Both the position numbers and the translations under genes were made by a program. Under the pieces are notes generated by a model that had not been told where the DNA came from, made no database searches, and saw only the letters and a list, made by a program, of their open reading frames with translations. A DNA stretch of 64,000 nt from Trichuris trichiura (Eukaryota > Nematoda > Enoplea > Trichinellida > Trichuridae), in contig JBAJFE010000062.1 of assembly GCA_037903355.1 (NCBI GenBank), forward strand, positions 1,736,001-1,800,000. Reading direction: 5' to 3'. Within the stretch, counting starts at the first letter, position 1. Every line of letters begins with the position of its first letter. Below, piece after piece: positions 1 through 10,530 of the stretch.

Positions 1-33
1 GGAGAGAGAAAAATCTTTTTGTTTTACATCTCA

Positions 34-108
34 ACGGGACAGAATCCGTAATAGAGATATCTTCAATATGAAAACACACAGTCCCGTACAAAAGCATCAC
101 ATTTTCAA
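34..108 (+). repeat. Short dispersed repeat with CGGGAC/GTCCCG ends
   Basis: A roughly 75-bp unit begins ACGGGAC, carries a TCCGTAAT block, then an AATATGAAAACA block, and closes with GTCCCGTAC followed by ATTTTCA. The same order of blocks recurs at 59805-59879, in part at 4476-4505, and at the outer ends of the Penelope-like insertion at 42153-45183. The terminal CGGGAC/GTCCCG pair is self-complementary. It may be a tiny MITE or a solo terminus of the Penelope-like family; the sequence here does not decide which. Confidence 0.6.
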
Positions 109-403
109 GAGCTTCGTATTATCAAAATCAAAATCATTTATGAATAGTAAGCCGTCAGAACTTTTATGCAATTAGCAATCCGTCATCAGCCTATCAAGGT
201 TGACTGTAATTATGAAAGCATCCATACTGGTTTCAAAATGCCTGTTTTCGCTTGGTTTATAATGAAGCGCACAGCGATAAGTAGTAGCAACTTTAGCAAA
301 GAAAATTTTTACTAACTTGCTTGAAAAAATTTCCCTTTGCAACGTAACTTCACGGTAAAATTTTTTTTTCTTATTCTGGATCTTGTCTCCTAGGCGCCCC
401 TCC

Positions 404-612
404 GTCATGCTGTGACTTTGCCAGCCATTTTGTCCTGGCCTTACGTAAGCTTAAGCATAAACATAAAGCTTATGTCTTGGCATAGATTTGAGTAAGGTCA
501 AAAAAGGATGATTTGCATGCTTTCCAGTAATGGCACAACAAGGTAAAGGCATGCTTGCTAGAAAAAAACCTGCATTTCTCAGACGGTAGGGCGGCTAACA
601 AACAAGATCCTT
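404..612 (+). repeat. 210-bp dispersed repeat, copy 1
   Basis: First of four recognisable copies of a family about 210 bp long (others at 1030-1247 on the opposite strand, 30705-30915, and 39851-40063 on the opposite strand). Shared landmarks in order are a GTCATNCTGT start, a GTAAGCTTAAG block followed by AAACATAA, a central GCATGCTTGC, the phrase ACCTGCATTTCTCAG and a terminal ACAAGATCC. No open reading frame or tRNA-like promoter is obvious. Together with the 1030-1247 copy it forms a head-to-head inverted pair about 840 bp across. Confidence 0.7.
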
Positions 613-1029
613 TCTCTTCTCGTACTCAAAACAATTTATAAAAGACCAAGAAGACACTTATGCAATACGTAATAGCTCCTGCGAGTTTTAAAGAATTCAA
701 GCAATAATTTTCTTGTCTAATTTGCATTTTGATTTATCTAGAGTAGTGTTCAAAACAGCTTCTGCGCAGTTGAACATGAAGAGTTTATGCTTGATAGTTT
801 CTGTTCTCGATGAGCAAAGAATGGATAGTCAACCCTTTAGCTTCATACAATTAAAAAGTCTTTGATGAAAGCCACTTTGCAAAACTAAGATTTGATAAGC
901 AGTACAAGAGTAAGCCATAACGAAAGGCGTATCGTTTAGGCTCTGATATGCTCTGCCTGCCTTAAGGCGGCTGTTTTCAGATACTCTACGATGAATTAAA
1001 TTATCTTGTTTCAATGAGGACTGCGTTTG

Positions 1030-1247
1030 AGCATCTTGTCATTTAACCGCTCCGTCGCCTGAAGAATGCAGGTTCCTTCCTGCCAGGCATGCAGTCATGA
1101 TGACATGCGCTGACTGGCGAGCACACTGGCTATCTTTTTCTGCTCATACTCAAACCTAAGCCAAACCCATAGCCTAATATAGACCTTATGTTTACGCTTA
1201 AGCTTACGTAAGAGCAGGACAGGATGCACGAAAAATTACAGTATGCT
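1030..1247 (-). repeat. 210-bp dispersed repeat, copy 2 (inverted)
   Basis: Reverse-oriented member of the same family as 404-612, recognised by CTTACGTAAG with CTTAAGCNTAAACATAAGG and the block reading ACCTGCATTCTTCAG on the minus strand. The 417 bp between the two arms hold no supported gene. The inverted pair could be a single foldback element or two independent insertions. Confidence 0.65.
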
Positions 1248-1928
1248 GGTGAAGTGGTTAAGAAAAAAAAATCCCAGTTTGTCTTAACTTTCTCATTGAA
1301 TAATGATGAGAAGGTGCATTATTGGTGTACATTTTATTTTATTCATAATGACCTATACGTTTAAACAGGCTTTCTTTTCTGAACTTATGTAAAATGAGCT
1401 GTCCAGCAGTTCAACAAAGCAATGCTCTGCATTCATTTCTCTGTCGAAGAATTTTAGTTTTAAATCAGATAAGCTCCTTCATGACTGTAAATATCTCTTA
1501 AAGTCATACTGCTACTGAAGAATAATTATTTTTTCAAGAACACGTTTACGAACAGCGTTTTGCAAACATTTGGTAAGAAGTAGCGATATTGTTAAGGAGA
1601 GCTGTTGCCTTGAGCGAAATGCTGAGCGCCTACTGCTTTAAATTTAAGTTCTCTGAATTTGAAATACCTGCATCTATTGAAAGGAAAAGAATAATTTTGA
1701 AAAAGTTTGAGCTTTATTTTTCTCATAACAACTTTACGCCCTTCAAGTTGCTTTACTACCGCAAGAGACGATTACTGAAATTTGGTTCCTTTGTGTCTAT
1801 ACTTACGGAGTATATTCTCCCATCACTCCCGAAATAGTCCAATTCAGACTAAGAAGTTTGCAAAAATAAAATGACGAGCCACGTTGATTGCCTAAAACTT
1901 CTTTGCTGACTTTCGCTTGCTTCAACAG
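1248..1928. other. Gene-free or intronic stretch upstream of the reticulon-like exons
   Basis: No convincing exon was found here. Short open frames exist (for example 1589-1837) but have no recognisable family features or matching splice sites. It is probably an intron of the reticulon-like gene, because that gene's first visible exon at 1929 starts in the middle of a codon. Confidence 0.4.
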
Positions 1929-3336
1929 AGACGAACAGCACGCACACTCCGCTTTCGAAGCGTCAAACGGTGGTTGCCTATCCTCAGGAAACGGGACAGT
2001 CCATAGTGGCTGGAGGTAAATTGTAAATCTTCAACCTTGACGAAGTCTGCAGCAATCAATTAAGCTGTTGACATTAAAGTGGGCAAACTATTTTAACAGT
2101 AATTATATTACGACTGTTCAGCTAATCTGATACTTATCCATTGCATCTAATGCGGTCTATATTTAGTTAGTGATTTGCTTTACTGGAAAAGCATAACAAA
2201 TTCTTTGTTGGCATTCTCCATGGGAGTGATGCTTGTTTTGGTTTTGGAGCAAATAAGTTTGCTTTGCTTTATGGGATACCTATGCCTGTTCAACACTGCT
2301 TTTGCTCTCATAATCCGCTCCGCGGTTGGTTTAGACGAGGAAGTACCTGACCATCGTTCTGTCGAGGTGTAAGTCAAAATTTTACGTGGAAAAAATGCAC
2401 TTCCTTCTTCGAACTTGCAGGGTGTCGAATGTGCAAGTTCTCGAACATGCCGACGTTGAGTTCGTGGATTCCAGCATACTGTTTTTCGAACAGAAGTACA
2501 AATCAGTTGTTCACAACTTGCTGCATGGAGACGTAAAGTTCCTCTTCAAGTGGATTTTCTTCTTGTTCTTTTCAGCAGTGATTTGCACAGAAACTCCTCA
2601 GCAATGGATTCGACTTTTCGGTAGGCACATGATCGTACAAAGTTTTTATTTTAGTGTTAAAACGAACATATAACATCTTAAAGTATTACTAGTTAAAATG
2701 GTGTCTTTTTAGTTACTTAATTTTCTCAAATCTTCGGTAGGATTATGATTGCCGCGCATTACTCTTCTCATTATTTTTCCAGCTGTTCGAAGTACATGTG
2801 CAATTCAGCAGTCACGCGAAGAATGGACAACATTAATATAAAGCTAGGAGTGACATAACTAAACCTTTCTAAGTTCTCCTTCTGTTAGTTATTAATGGCG
2901 GGGTTAACACTGCTTAGCATTTGAACATCTTTTGTTTGGCTTTAGCCTACAAGGTGCTAGTCACTAAATGTAAAAATTGTAACATATTAATTCGTGATGT
3001 TAAATATGGAAGATTGTTGCCTATACCATTATGCTTGGCTGTCCTTAAGGGTGAATTGTTATTAATAGGGAATATCTTTCAGTAAACATCGATTACAGTG
3101 ACAAGCAGTCATTTACTGTAATTGCAGGTGTGATTGCTTTATTCACGCTCCCTTACGGCTCGAAACGCTTTAACGTCAGCTTCGAAAGAGTCTTTAACGA
3201 AACTTGGGAATTTTGCGTGATTGGTTGGCTGCTGGGAGGAGTCATGGCTTTCGTAACAGGCAAATTGCTCTCTATGATTGCCAGTTATATCTTGAGAAAA
3301 GTGAACTCCAATCGATATGAACGACAAGGTGCTTAA
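1929..3336 (+). CDS. Reticulon-like protein, C-terminal exons (5' partial)
   Basis: Four exons are visible: 1929-2015, 2167-2368, 2421-2620 and 3128-3336, joined in consistent phases (1, 2, 1) and ending at TAA. Reticulons are hairpin membrane proteins that curve tubular ER. The second exon opens with VSDLLYWKS, matching the DLLYW start of the reticulon homology domain, followed by a long hydrophobic stretch. The third exon ends a second hydrophobic segment, and the fourth begins GVIALFTLPY, equivalent to the family's ISLFSVP. A further hydrophobic run lies near the C-terminus. The protein ends RYERQGA and lacks a clear KKxx retrieval signal. The first exon visible has no start codon, so upstream exons are missing or lie before 1929. 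AATAAA occurs at 3612. The family call rests on motif order and hydropathy; the sequence is divergent. Confidence 0.7.
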
Positions 3337-4145
3337 ATTGCTGTTACATGTCTATTTTTATCTCTGAAGCCCATCGTGCAAATCACTTTGCGTAGAAGGT
3401 ACCATTCTTTGAATTTTACCGTAATCTTTCCGATTTTCTCATGGGTTCGGTCTGACGCCGCTGGAATTCAAAGAATGCTCGAAAACTGTGAAAATTAAAC
3501 TAGATTACGTCAGGAGGAGTTCATGGTACAAGAATATTCGAGCTGCCAAAACGGAAACCTTGGAAGAGAGACAACTGAAGGAGAAGTGCTAAAGAAAACA
3601 TTTATTTGCTCAATAAAAACAAGGCATTGCAAGTTGTTGTGGGAGAACAGCGCAGGAAGACGTCAAAACAATAATTACACTAGCAGCTAAACTATGCACT
3701 TGAATATGCAGTACGTATATTATCTATGTGCAGGTTAGCTATATCGTGCGTTCAAACGAGAGAGCTACATTGTGCAACCTAATTTTTTTAAACAGCTACA
3801 CTGGCTGCACCTTGCTTTTGAAAAGTTGAATAACGCAGCGTGTTTATGCAAAAATTAAAAATTCGACTGAAACTTGGTATTTCAAATTTATCCGCACTTT
3901 GTGCTTTTAATTTCCATGCTCTTTATAGTAAATTGTTGGCATTTGTTCATTAGCGCGTATGGATGGCCGAAACGCAGGCGATAGTCACTGACAAAGTCAA
4001 TGACGGTGTTTTAAGGAAAACCTACGGAGAAGGCTTGAAAAAACTTTCTCAACAGCGTTTGCCATTTGGACGCTGAGGAAATAATGCTTCTTGACTATAA
4101 TGAGTGCCAAGCGAGTATTAGAAATCAGACTTTAAGACATATACT

Positions 4146-4166
4146 CTGCTGCTGCTGCTGCTGCTG
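4146..4166 (+). repeat. (CTG)7 microsatellite
   Basis: Seven uninterrupted CTG triplets in intergenic DNA, about 400 bp beyond the stop codon of the minus-strand PDZ gene. No coding role is apparent. Confidence 0.9.
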
Positions 4167-4399
4167 ACTCTTTGAGATCTGCAGGACGTTGACTAGTTGC
4201 TTGATAAAAATTGTTATACTGAAATACTGCTTTGTCTTGGTCTTTTTTACGTAGCGTCGCGATGCTAGGTGAAATCAATACTCTGTATCAAGCGAATGAA
4301 TGGCCAATGAGCCGTAGCAGATAAAAACTCGTTAATAGCTCTGCTTAGTCACTTTATGAATGACAATATCGAGACAACAGCTTTGTGCAAAGAAAAGTT

Positions 4400-4462
4400 T
4401 GAAATGTTTCTTCTTACGGAGTTTGTCCCTTTGAGACAAACTCTGTAAGAAGAAACATTTCA
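4400..4462. repeat. 28-bp near-perfect hairpin
   Basis: Arms 4400-4427 and 4435-4462 are reverse complements with a single mismatch around a 7-nt loop. It lies 105 bp beyond the stop codon of the PDZ gene and touches a partial copy of the CGGGAC/GTCCCG repeat at 4476-4505. It could be a rearranged end of that repeat rather than a functional RNA hairpin. Confidence 0.8.
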
Positions 4463-4475
4463 GACATAAAAACCT

Positions 4476-4505
4476 ACAGTCCCGTACCAAAAAGCTATAT
4501 TTTCA
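4476..4505 (+). repeat. Partial CGGGAC/GTCCCG-family repeat
   Basis: The 3' half of the short repeat is present: ACAGTCCCGTACC followed by AAAAAGCTATATTTTCA, nearly identical to the end of the copy at 59805-59879. The 5' half has been replaced by the hairpin at 4400-4462. Confidence 0.6.
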
Positions 4506-4566
4506 AAAGGAAAAGATTGTTCTGAACTGCTATGCTGCATACGGGAAAACTTTTCGCGGTTTGTTA

Positions 4567-5390
4567 CTACTTGCGACGCAGATTTTTGAACGCATACATG
4601 CAAACCGCAAGAAACCCTACTACGCTAATGAAGACCATAAGGCGATTGGGACCAGTTTGAACGACCGTTTCAGGCAGCTTTCCATCGTTTGAAGCTGCGG
4701 TATGGCTACTAGGATCACTTATTTCATTCTCCGCATCAGCTTGCGACTCTTCCTCATCATCAGAGTTCGTCGAAGTGAGGGGGAAAAGCTTTCTAATGTT
4801 GGAAGCCTAAAAAATAAGTTAGTGCGCAATCCAGATAGGACGCTATTGAGAAAACCTTCAGATAGTCATCCTCAGCCCCTCTAATAACGAAGAAAGTCGT
4901 GGGGCCCTCACTATTACGCAGAACATTTACTGCTTCTTTGTGGGTAATATTGCCCAAGTTTGTACCATTTACCTAAAGCAAAACAGACGTTACCTCAGCT
5001 AAATCGTCATTTCGCGTACTGCAAAAATTTTATCGCCCTCCGCCAGATTTCCATCTTTTTTGGCAATCCCATTTTCGTGTATTTTTGATATATAAATTCC
5101 GGGGTCCCTTGGCAGATACGGTTTATCACTTCCGCCAACAATGCTGAAACCAAAACCTAAAAACAAACATACTTGCAATACACCTACGTAAAATGATTTT
5201 TCTCGTCTTCAAGCATAGCATAAAATGGAAGTAACACTGATTAGACTACAAGGTCGGACAGCCGCTTCCTAATAACATATACGTCAAGTTTATATAATAA
5301 GATCTTACTGCCTTCAATCGGTTTCGTCAGGGTCACTGCATCTATCGTAGGGTAATCGTCACCATCCGTCTCCAAGCACTCGAACTCCAT
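4567..5390 (-). CDS. Tail-anchored PDZ-domain protein, SYNJ2BP/OMP25-like
   Basis: Four exons on the minus strand, 5390-5309, 5156-5020, 4972-4856 and 4806-4567, give 191 aa with phases 1, 0, 0. SYNJ2BP (OMP25) is a mitochondrial outer-membrane protein that recruits partners through one PDZ domain. Here the PDZ domain spans about residues 20-115: the ligand-binding loop reads SFGFSIVGG, then GIYISKIHENG, then EGDKIF and VNGTNL. An acidic linker (SDDEEE) follows. A single hydrophobic segment at about residues 168-185 is followed by a basic tail KNLRRK, the arrangement expected of a tail-anchored outer-membrane protein. Human SYNJ2BP is somewhat shorter (about 145 aa); the extra length is mostly linker. 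Introns of 47-152 bp all fit GT-AG. The start is the first ATG in the exon. Confidence in PDZ plus tail anchor is high; orthology is inferred. Confidence 0.85.
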
Positions 5391-7064
5391 AAAAGCGCAC
5401 TTGGAATTAGCACTCATATGGCTATACAGTATACAAGATCATCAAGTTTAAACCCTGTTGCTTATTGGCTAATCATTTAAGGCGCTGATGCTTTTAAAAT
5501 ATGCCACTTTTTTTATAGCTCGAAGCTATAAATACAACTTTATCGCTTCCGTATTAGCATAGCCTATAGTCGAAACGCTATACCAAAACCATAAAATGCG
5601 CGGTGCAATAATAATGTTGGAGATTTACGATGCCGCTTTCAGGAGGTCAACAAAGTACTTGAACACATTTTAAACATTTAAATTGTTCTCCAGCTTTTTC
5701 TAGACGTTCCATTGACGCATTTTATGAGTCATATACATAGTAAAACGTTTTCCACTTCATACACGCTGCAGAGTATTTTTAGCGTTTAACCTTTGACATT
5801 ATGGGAGCTAGGACGGTTAACTTATCTGCTGTAAGCGGTGTTTTAAATTAAACTTTATTCGATTCTCGTTATAAAAGTTTTTTTGCTAAATGGAAAGTCA
5901 ACAGAAGTTTTCGAACATGCGTAACTCTAAGAATAACTACAGTAGTCATATGATTTCATATGTGTACTCTCCGAGCGCGTTTTCCTGTTTGATTAAAGGG
6001 CCACTTGCTAACGCATTGTCGTCTGCCAATAAGTCGCCGATGCTAAGCGGCTCATTGTTAAAAACGAGAGTATATCATAAACTTCCATTTAATGTACCTG
6101 AAAACAGGTCACCTGGCCACGCATTGTTTTGAAGCACTGAATGCTCCAAACCTGAATATTATTGTATTTTGTAGCAAAGCCGCGGCGCGCGAAATTTTAA
6201 CCAATTTTTGTTTCAAAAAACGATTTCTTTGCACTCAGACAAATCAGTCACGAAGATACCAAAAGTTTTTGACGCACCGTTTCTTGAAGCTTAATCTGCC
6301 CAGACTATCCTTCAAGAAAAGTAATTTTTTACAAACCGTCGCAACCGCCAAAATAAAAAGTATTCTATGTATTGAGAAAAGCGCAGTTTCGTTTCGCTTA
6401 CAGTAGTACTACGCAAAGCAAAAGGATTGAACTAAACGCGTAGCTTCGTTTATATGCAATTAAAAAGTAAATCTAAGGTGTCTTAGAAAAATTTGGCCTT
6501 CCATGCAGCTAATGCGTTAAGCGGTCAGTGGCCGTCCATACAATAACAAAAGCGTACTTGCAAATCGCAAAGTACGGTCGACATGCATACTTCCAAAAGT
6601 GTTTTCCGCGTAGTTTGTCGTTCGCTTGCTGTCTTATTTTCGCGGTTGTTTGCGTGCTTCGAGGTAAAGTTTATAAAAGGGTAAATTTAGGCATTAACGA
6701 AAGCGAGTTTTGGCACGTCTAATAATTTTGCTTGGCTCATTCCTTTCAAAATTATTTCGCTGCATTCCAGTGCACGTAGCACGTATGATCGTCGTGAAAA
6801 TGGCGAGAACTTTGATGCTCCGCGATTATTCTAAGCTTGCGAGCTTACGTTTTGGGACGGTGAATCTAGCGCTTCATTTTTTGCACGCCTGCCTGCGATT
6901 GGCTAAAACTTTATTCTTAGAGCTCCATGGCCATTTCTCTAAAAATATTTTTTTAAATTTATAGGTCGCAAGTGCCTTGCCGGAAAATTGATCGTCCATT
7001 GAATTGAACATATTTGTACAGCTAATTTTATATCCTCATCGACAAGAAGGAGCATTACGCTACA
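5391..7064. other. Intergenic region between divergent PDZ and DP genes
   Basis: This 1.7-kb stretch separates two divergently transcribed genes and so must hold both promoters. Several short plus-strand open frames (5890-6132, 6092-6406, 6710-6964) overlap each other, lack family features and read like chance frames. No repeat or RNA gene was recognised. Confidence 0.4.
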
Positions 7065-9076
7065 ATGAGCACTCCAGTGAAGGCACCAAGCATCAAGGTT
7101 GTATCCGTTTATGGCACTCGTGATTCACGTAGACAAAAGGACGCGCAGGTATTAGCTGTCCGTTTTTAGACGCTTTAGTCAATATTGTTCGTCGCTTGTA
7201 CGCATTCAGATTTATTCTCGCCTACAGTCAACTCCTGTTGCCCATTCGCCAGCTAAGATAGCCCCGCAGCCTTCTCCTGCAAAGACGGCGCACATACATG
7301 GCTTGAAGCTGACTCAGGCGACTGTCCCGTCAATCACTCGAAAGTTAGACTTCCACCTCAATCTTTCTAAGTGCGTCGAAAATAGACTATGTGGAGTTAT
7401 TGTTCTTTTTCAGCGTAATTAAGTACCCACGCAATTCTGATCGTTCGAAGGGGTTGCGACACTTTAGCACGAAAGTATGCGAGAAGGTGCGGGAAAAGGG
7501 GGTTACCAATTACAACGAAGTAGCCGACGAGCTTGTCCAAGAGTACTTTGAGTCAATGCCGAGCCCGCCATCTTCTCACGTAACGATCATTCGTCTCCAT
7601 TTGGCTTTCAACGTTGGCGGAACATTTCTAAATTCAGGAACAACAAATGTATGACCAAAAAAATATCCGTCGTCGCGTCTACGATGCTCTGAATGTTCTT
7701 ATGGCGATGAACATAGTTTCCAAAGAGAAAAAAGAGATTCGTTGGGTTGGCTTGCCCACTTCGTCGTTGCAGGAATGCAAAAGACTGGAAGAGGAGAAGT
7801 CAAAGCGTATTGCAAGAATCAAAGATAAACGAGAAGATTTGTATGACCTGATGGTTCAGGTACGTCGCTTTCGCCCATTGCCATGAAGTTTAGTTATATT
7901 AGCCTCGTTAGAAGCTGCTATAGAGAGGAGAAAGGCTTCTTAGATTCTCTGAAAGTTGCGTAGCCTTCTTCGACAAATGCTTTGAAAGTTTCCAGACTAT
8001 GCGCATATGTATTTTGCTTTACTTAAAGCAGGAAAGCGTACTGTAGATAGAAAAACAGGAAGTTTGTTTTATTAACTTGTCTTTAAGAAGTATTGATTTT
8101 TTGTTCCTCAGCTAAGCTGCTATATTTTAAACGTCCCTTAAATGCTCTAAGCTTTTATCGTAATCCTGGCTGCTCCTTAAACTAATTTTGCAAACTTGAT
8201 AAGCTGAGAATGAGGTGGGGTCTCCTATGTGAATGTTTGCTGCTTATGATAAGCGAATTTACGAAATGCATATTTCAGTTGGTCACGTCGTGCAGCGTTA
8301 TAGAAAGAAACGAGCAAGCTTTAGCTAAAAAGATCAGGTTCGGAAATGCCACCGTTCCACTTCCATTTGTAGCCATTTGCGTTGACAAGAGGGCGGTAGG
8401 CAATATTTCCATATCGGCCGATAGGTGACGCTCGAGGCGAATAAGACAACGTTTAAAAATGTGCTTTTAGAACGCGTTACCAGTTTGCATTCGATCGACC
8501 ATTCCATTTGGAAACCGAAACGGCCATACTGCAAGCGCTGGGTCTTGCTCACGGTTTGGAAAAGGGAAGCATCAAAGAGGCTGATCTGGAAACTGTGAAG
8601 AAGTATCTCCCAGTTGCATTTGCTGAATGTTTGGAAGGTATGCTTATGTTGCTTGGGCACATAGTTGTTTCTATTTTCTAACCGCTTCAACTGAACGTTA
8701 GGTGTTAGCCCGAAATCAGAATTTAATTATTTTTGAATGTTAAGAAATCTTCGATGAAGAAAGCACGGCGAAGTACGAAGAAGACTATACTCCACCAGCT
8801 GTGGGCACTATATTGAGGTTGGTGTCAACCCGCTAAAGCGACGTTCTATAATGTAGACGCCCGTTCTGCAGCGCCGTTGGAACAGTAGCTTCGCAGCAGC
8901 GCAATGACGCGACCAAGATAAAGGAAGAGCCAGTCACTCTGTCCCATTCTTACGCGAAAGTTGGAGTTGTTGGCCCAAGTAGTGCAATGCCTCGTCGAGA
9001 TGGCCAGTCAAATTCGGTTCAGCGCTTCATAAATCGTAGAATGGTTCGCCAACGAGATCCAAGCGGTCAGCAGTAG
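7065..9076 (+). CDS. dpl-1: Transcription factor DP (E2F dimerisation partner)
   Basis: Eight exons (7065-7148, 7228-7370, 7414-7579, 7638-7859, 8279-8424, 8471-8637, 8745-8817, 8872-9076) give 401 aa with consistent phases. DP proteins pair with E2F to bind and regulate cell-cycle promoters. The winged-helix DNA-binding domain lies at about residues 85-170: [14 protein letters not shown], then [20 protein letters not shown], then [11 protein letters not shown], where the RRRVYD DNA-contact helix is fully conserved. The coiled coil follows ([12 protein letters not shown]...). Dimerisation-domain features come next: [19 protein letters not shown] and MGxAxGLE-like [11 protein letters not shown]. 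The C-terminus is short, with a KIKEEPV motif that resembles a sumoylation consensus. The start ATG is the first in frame. The symbol is that of the C. elegans gene and assumes orthology. Confidence 0.95.
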
Positions 9077-9999
9077 TTGCGGCAAAGTTTGACTTCCTAT
9101 CGCCCACCGTAAATAGGTTGTGTTTTGCCGCCAATGAGAAACATGTACCAAAGGGCGACCTGTTAATGCCATTTGAACGTGCATACCTAATTGTGGGCAC
9201 CTGTTTAATCCTGTTCATCCGATATGTCGTACGGTTTTTGTTTAGGTTTGGATATAATCTGTTCCATTGCTTTTTCCCAGGGTTTGGTCGTAAGAATTAA
9301 AAGCAAGGCATTTAAATTGTGAAATAATGGGGTGATGTCATGAGCAAGATAAGCTAGGCCAAAAATATATAACTTCCCTTAGTTGCCTTCATGCGATCCA
9401 ATAAGCAGAGGCAAATTATTTCGTTCCTACTTCAGCTGATGACGTTTACCGTGTTTACAGTGTGTAAAGTCTGAGCAGCTTAACTTGCAAAACGCTTCTA
9501 CGGCTAGATAAGCGAAGGGCTCTCACCTTACTTTGAGTTAGCGATATTACGTTATCTTAATGCGGTCTTTAAGTGTGCAGCGTGCTCAAAAAATAGTTCT
9601 GTTCTCGTTTGACCGCTTTCTTCAGATTGATTCGTTAAAAAGTTACAGTTAAAGATGAGCAGGTTCAGTTTTCATTCAAATGTTTGAATTAATTGAGCTC
9701 GCGTCATTTTCCAGAAAACGTGAACCGTTTGGACAATTTGAAAAAACGCTTTATAGCTCTTAATCGCCGCCGGTTATTCTTTAGAGTCGCGTATTCTCTG
9801 AACTTAGTAGTAGTCATTATTTTCAAAGCTGCCTAGAGCGAAGTATTACAAGAAGCTTTGCTGAGGATCTTTTGCAAATGTAGTACTGACTGACTGGGGA
9901 GAATTCATCTTAACTGCAGTACGGGTAATAGCGCTATAAGTAATGGTTTACTTGCTTGCTTCGTCTGTAGTGAAAAACAATGGTTAGTTTAATACACGT
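9077..9999. other. Convergent intergenic region, DP to MSP gene
   Basis: The 3' ends of DP (+) and an MSP-domain gene (-) face each other across 0.9 kb. The short open frames here (for example 9118-9300) show no protein-like features. Nothing else was recognised. Confidence 0.4.
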
Positions 10000-10530
10000 T
10001 TATTTTCCTCGCTGCATTTCTTCTTCTTCAGGTTCGTTGCTGCCATCAGCTTTTTTGTCGAATGCTCTCGCAGCGGTTTGAAGGACGACCGCCTCCGGAC
10101 TATCCGGTGGTACATACTCGACGGGTATCTGGAAACGCTTTTGAAATTTCGGCGGACCATTCGGACCCTTCCATACGATCACTGGATCTTCAAGGTTCAC
10201 GTCCGCTGGCGGTACTGCGATCACAATGGTAAGGTGGTCACTGGTGACGCTTGAGCGTTCAGCGACGAATTCCTGCGAATCGGGAGGCACCTTCTTGAAC
10301 CTGATGAGTAATTTGCCAGCTCTCATAGGCCTAACGAACCCCATTGGTCTCGTACCGGTGACAAGGTTTGGGCGGGTGCTTTTGATTTTAAAGGCAATTA
10401 TATGGTCCGTTGGGTTGCATAGTCGTATTTTTGTTACTTGGTCTTCTTCCGTAGATAGTACTATTCTTAGCGAAGAACAATCCACCTTCACTTTTTCAAG
10501 TACGTCCGATTCAGGCGATGGTTCAGCCAT
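10000..10530 (-). CDS. MSP (PapD-like) domain protein, 176 aa
   Basis: A single uninterrupted exon encodes 176 aa. MSP domains are immunoglobulin-like folds used in nematode sperm motility proteins and, as VAP-type domains, in ER contact sites. Residues about 17-145 fit the fold: VTKIRLCNPTDHIIAFKIKS for the paired strands, a GFVRPM loop equivalent to the conserved G-x-V-x-P turn, LLIRFKKVPPDSQEF, and DHLTIVIAVPP. A C-terminal acidic run (EPEEEE) follows. No transmembrane segment is visible, so it is not a canonical VAP. A poly(A) signal AATAAA overlaps the stop codon on the minus strand. Intronless structure is common for sperm-type MSP genes. Which MSP subfamily it belongs to is not clear. 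Confidence 0.88.
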   Translation of the reverse strand: MAEPSPESDVLEKVKVDCSSLRIVLSTEEDQVTKIRLCNPTDHIIAFKIKSTRPNLVTGTRPMGFVRPMRAGKLLIRFKKVPPDSQEFVAERSSVTSDHLTIVIAVPPADVNLEDPVIVWKGPNGPPKFQKRFQIPVEYVPPDSPEAVVLQTAARAFDKKADGSNEPEEEEMQRGK

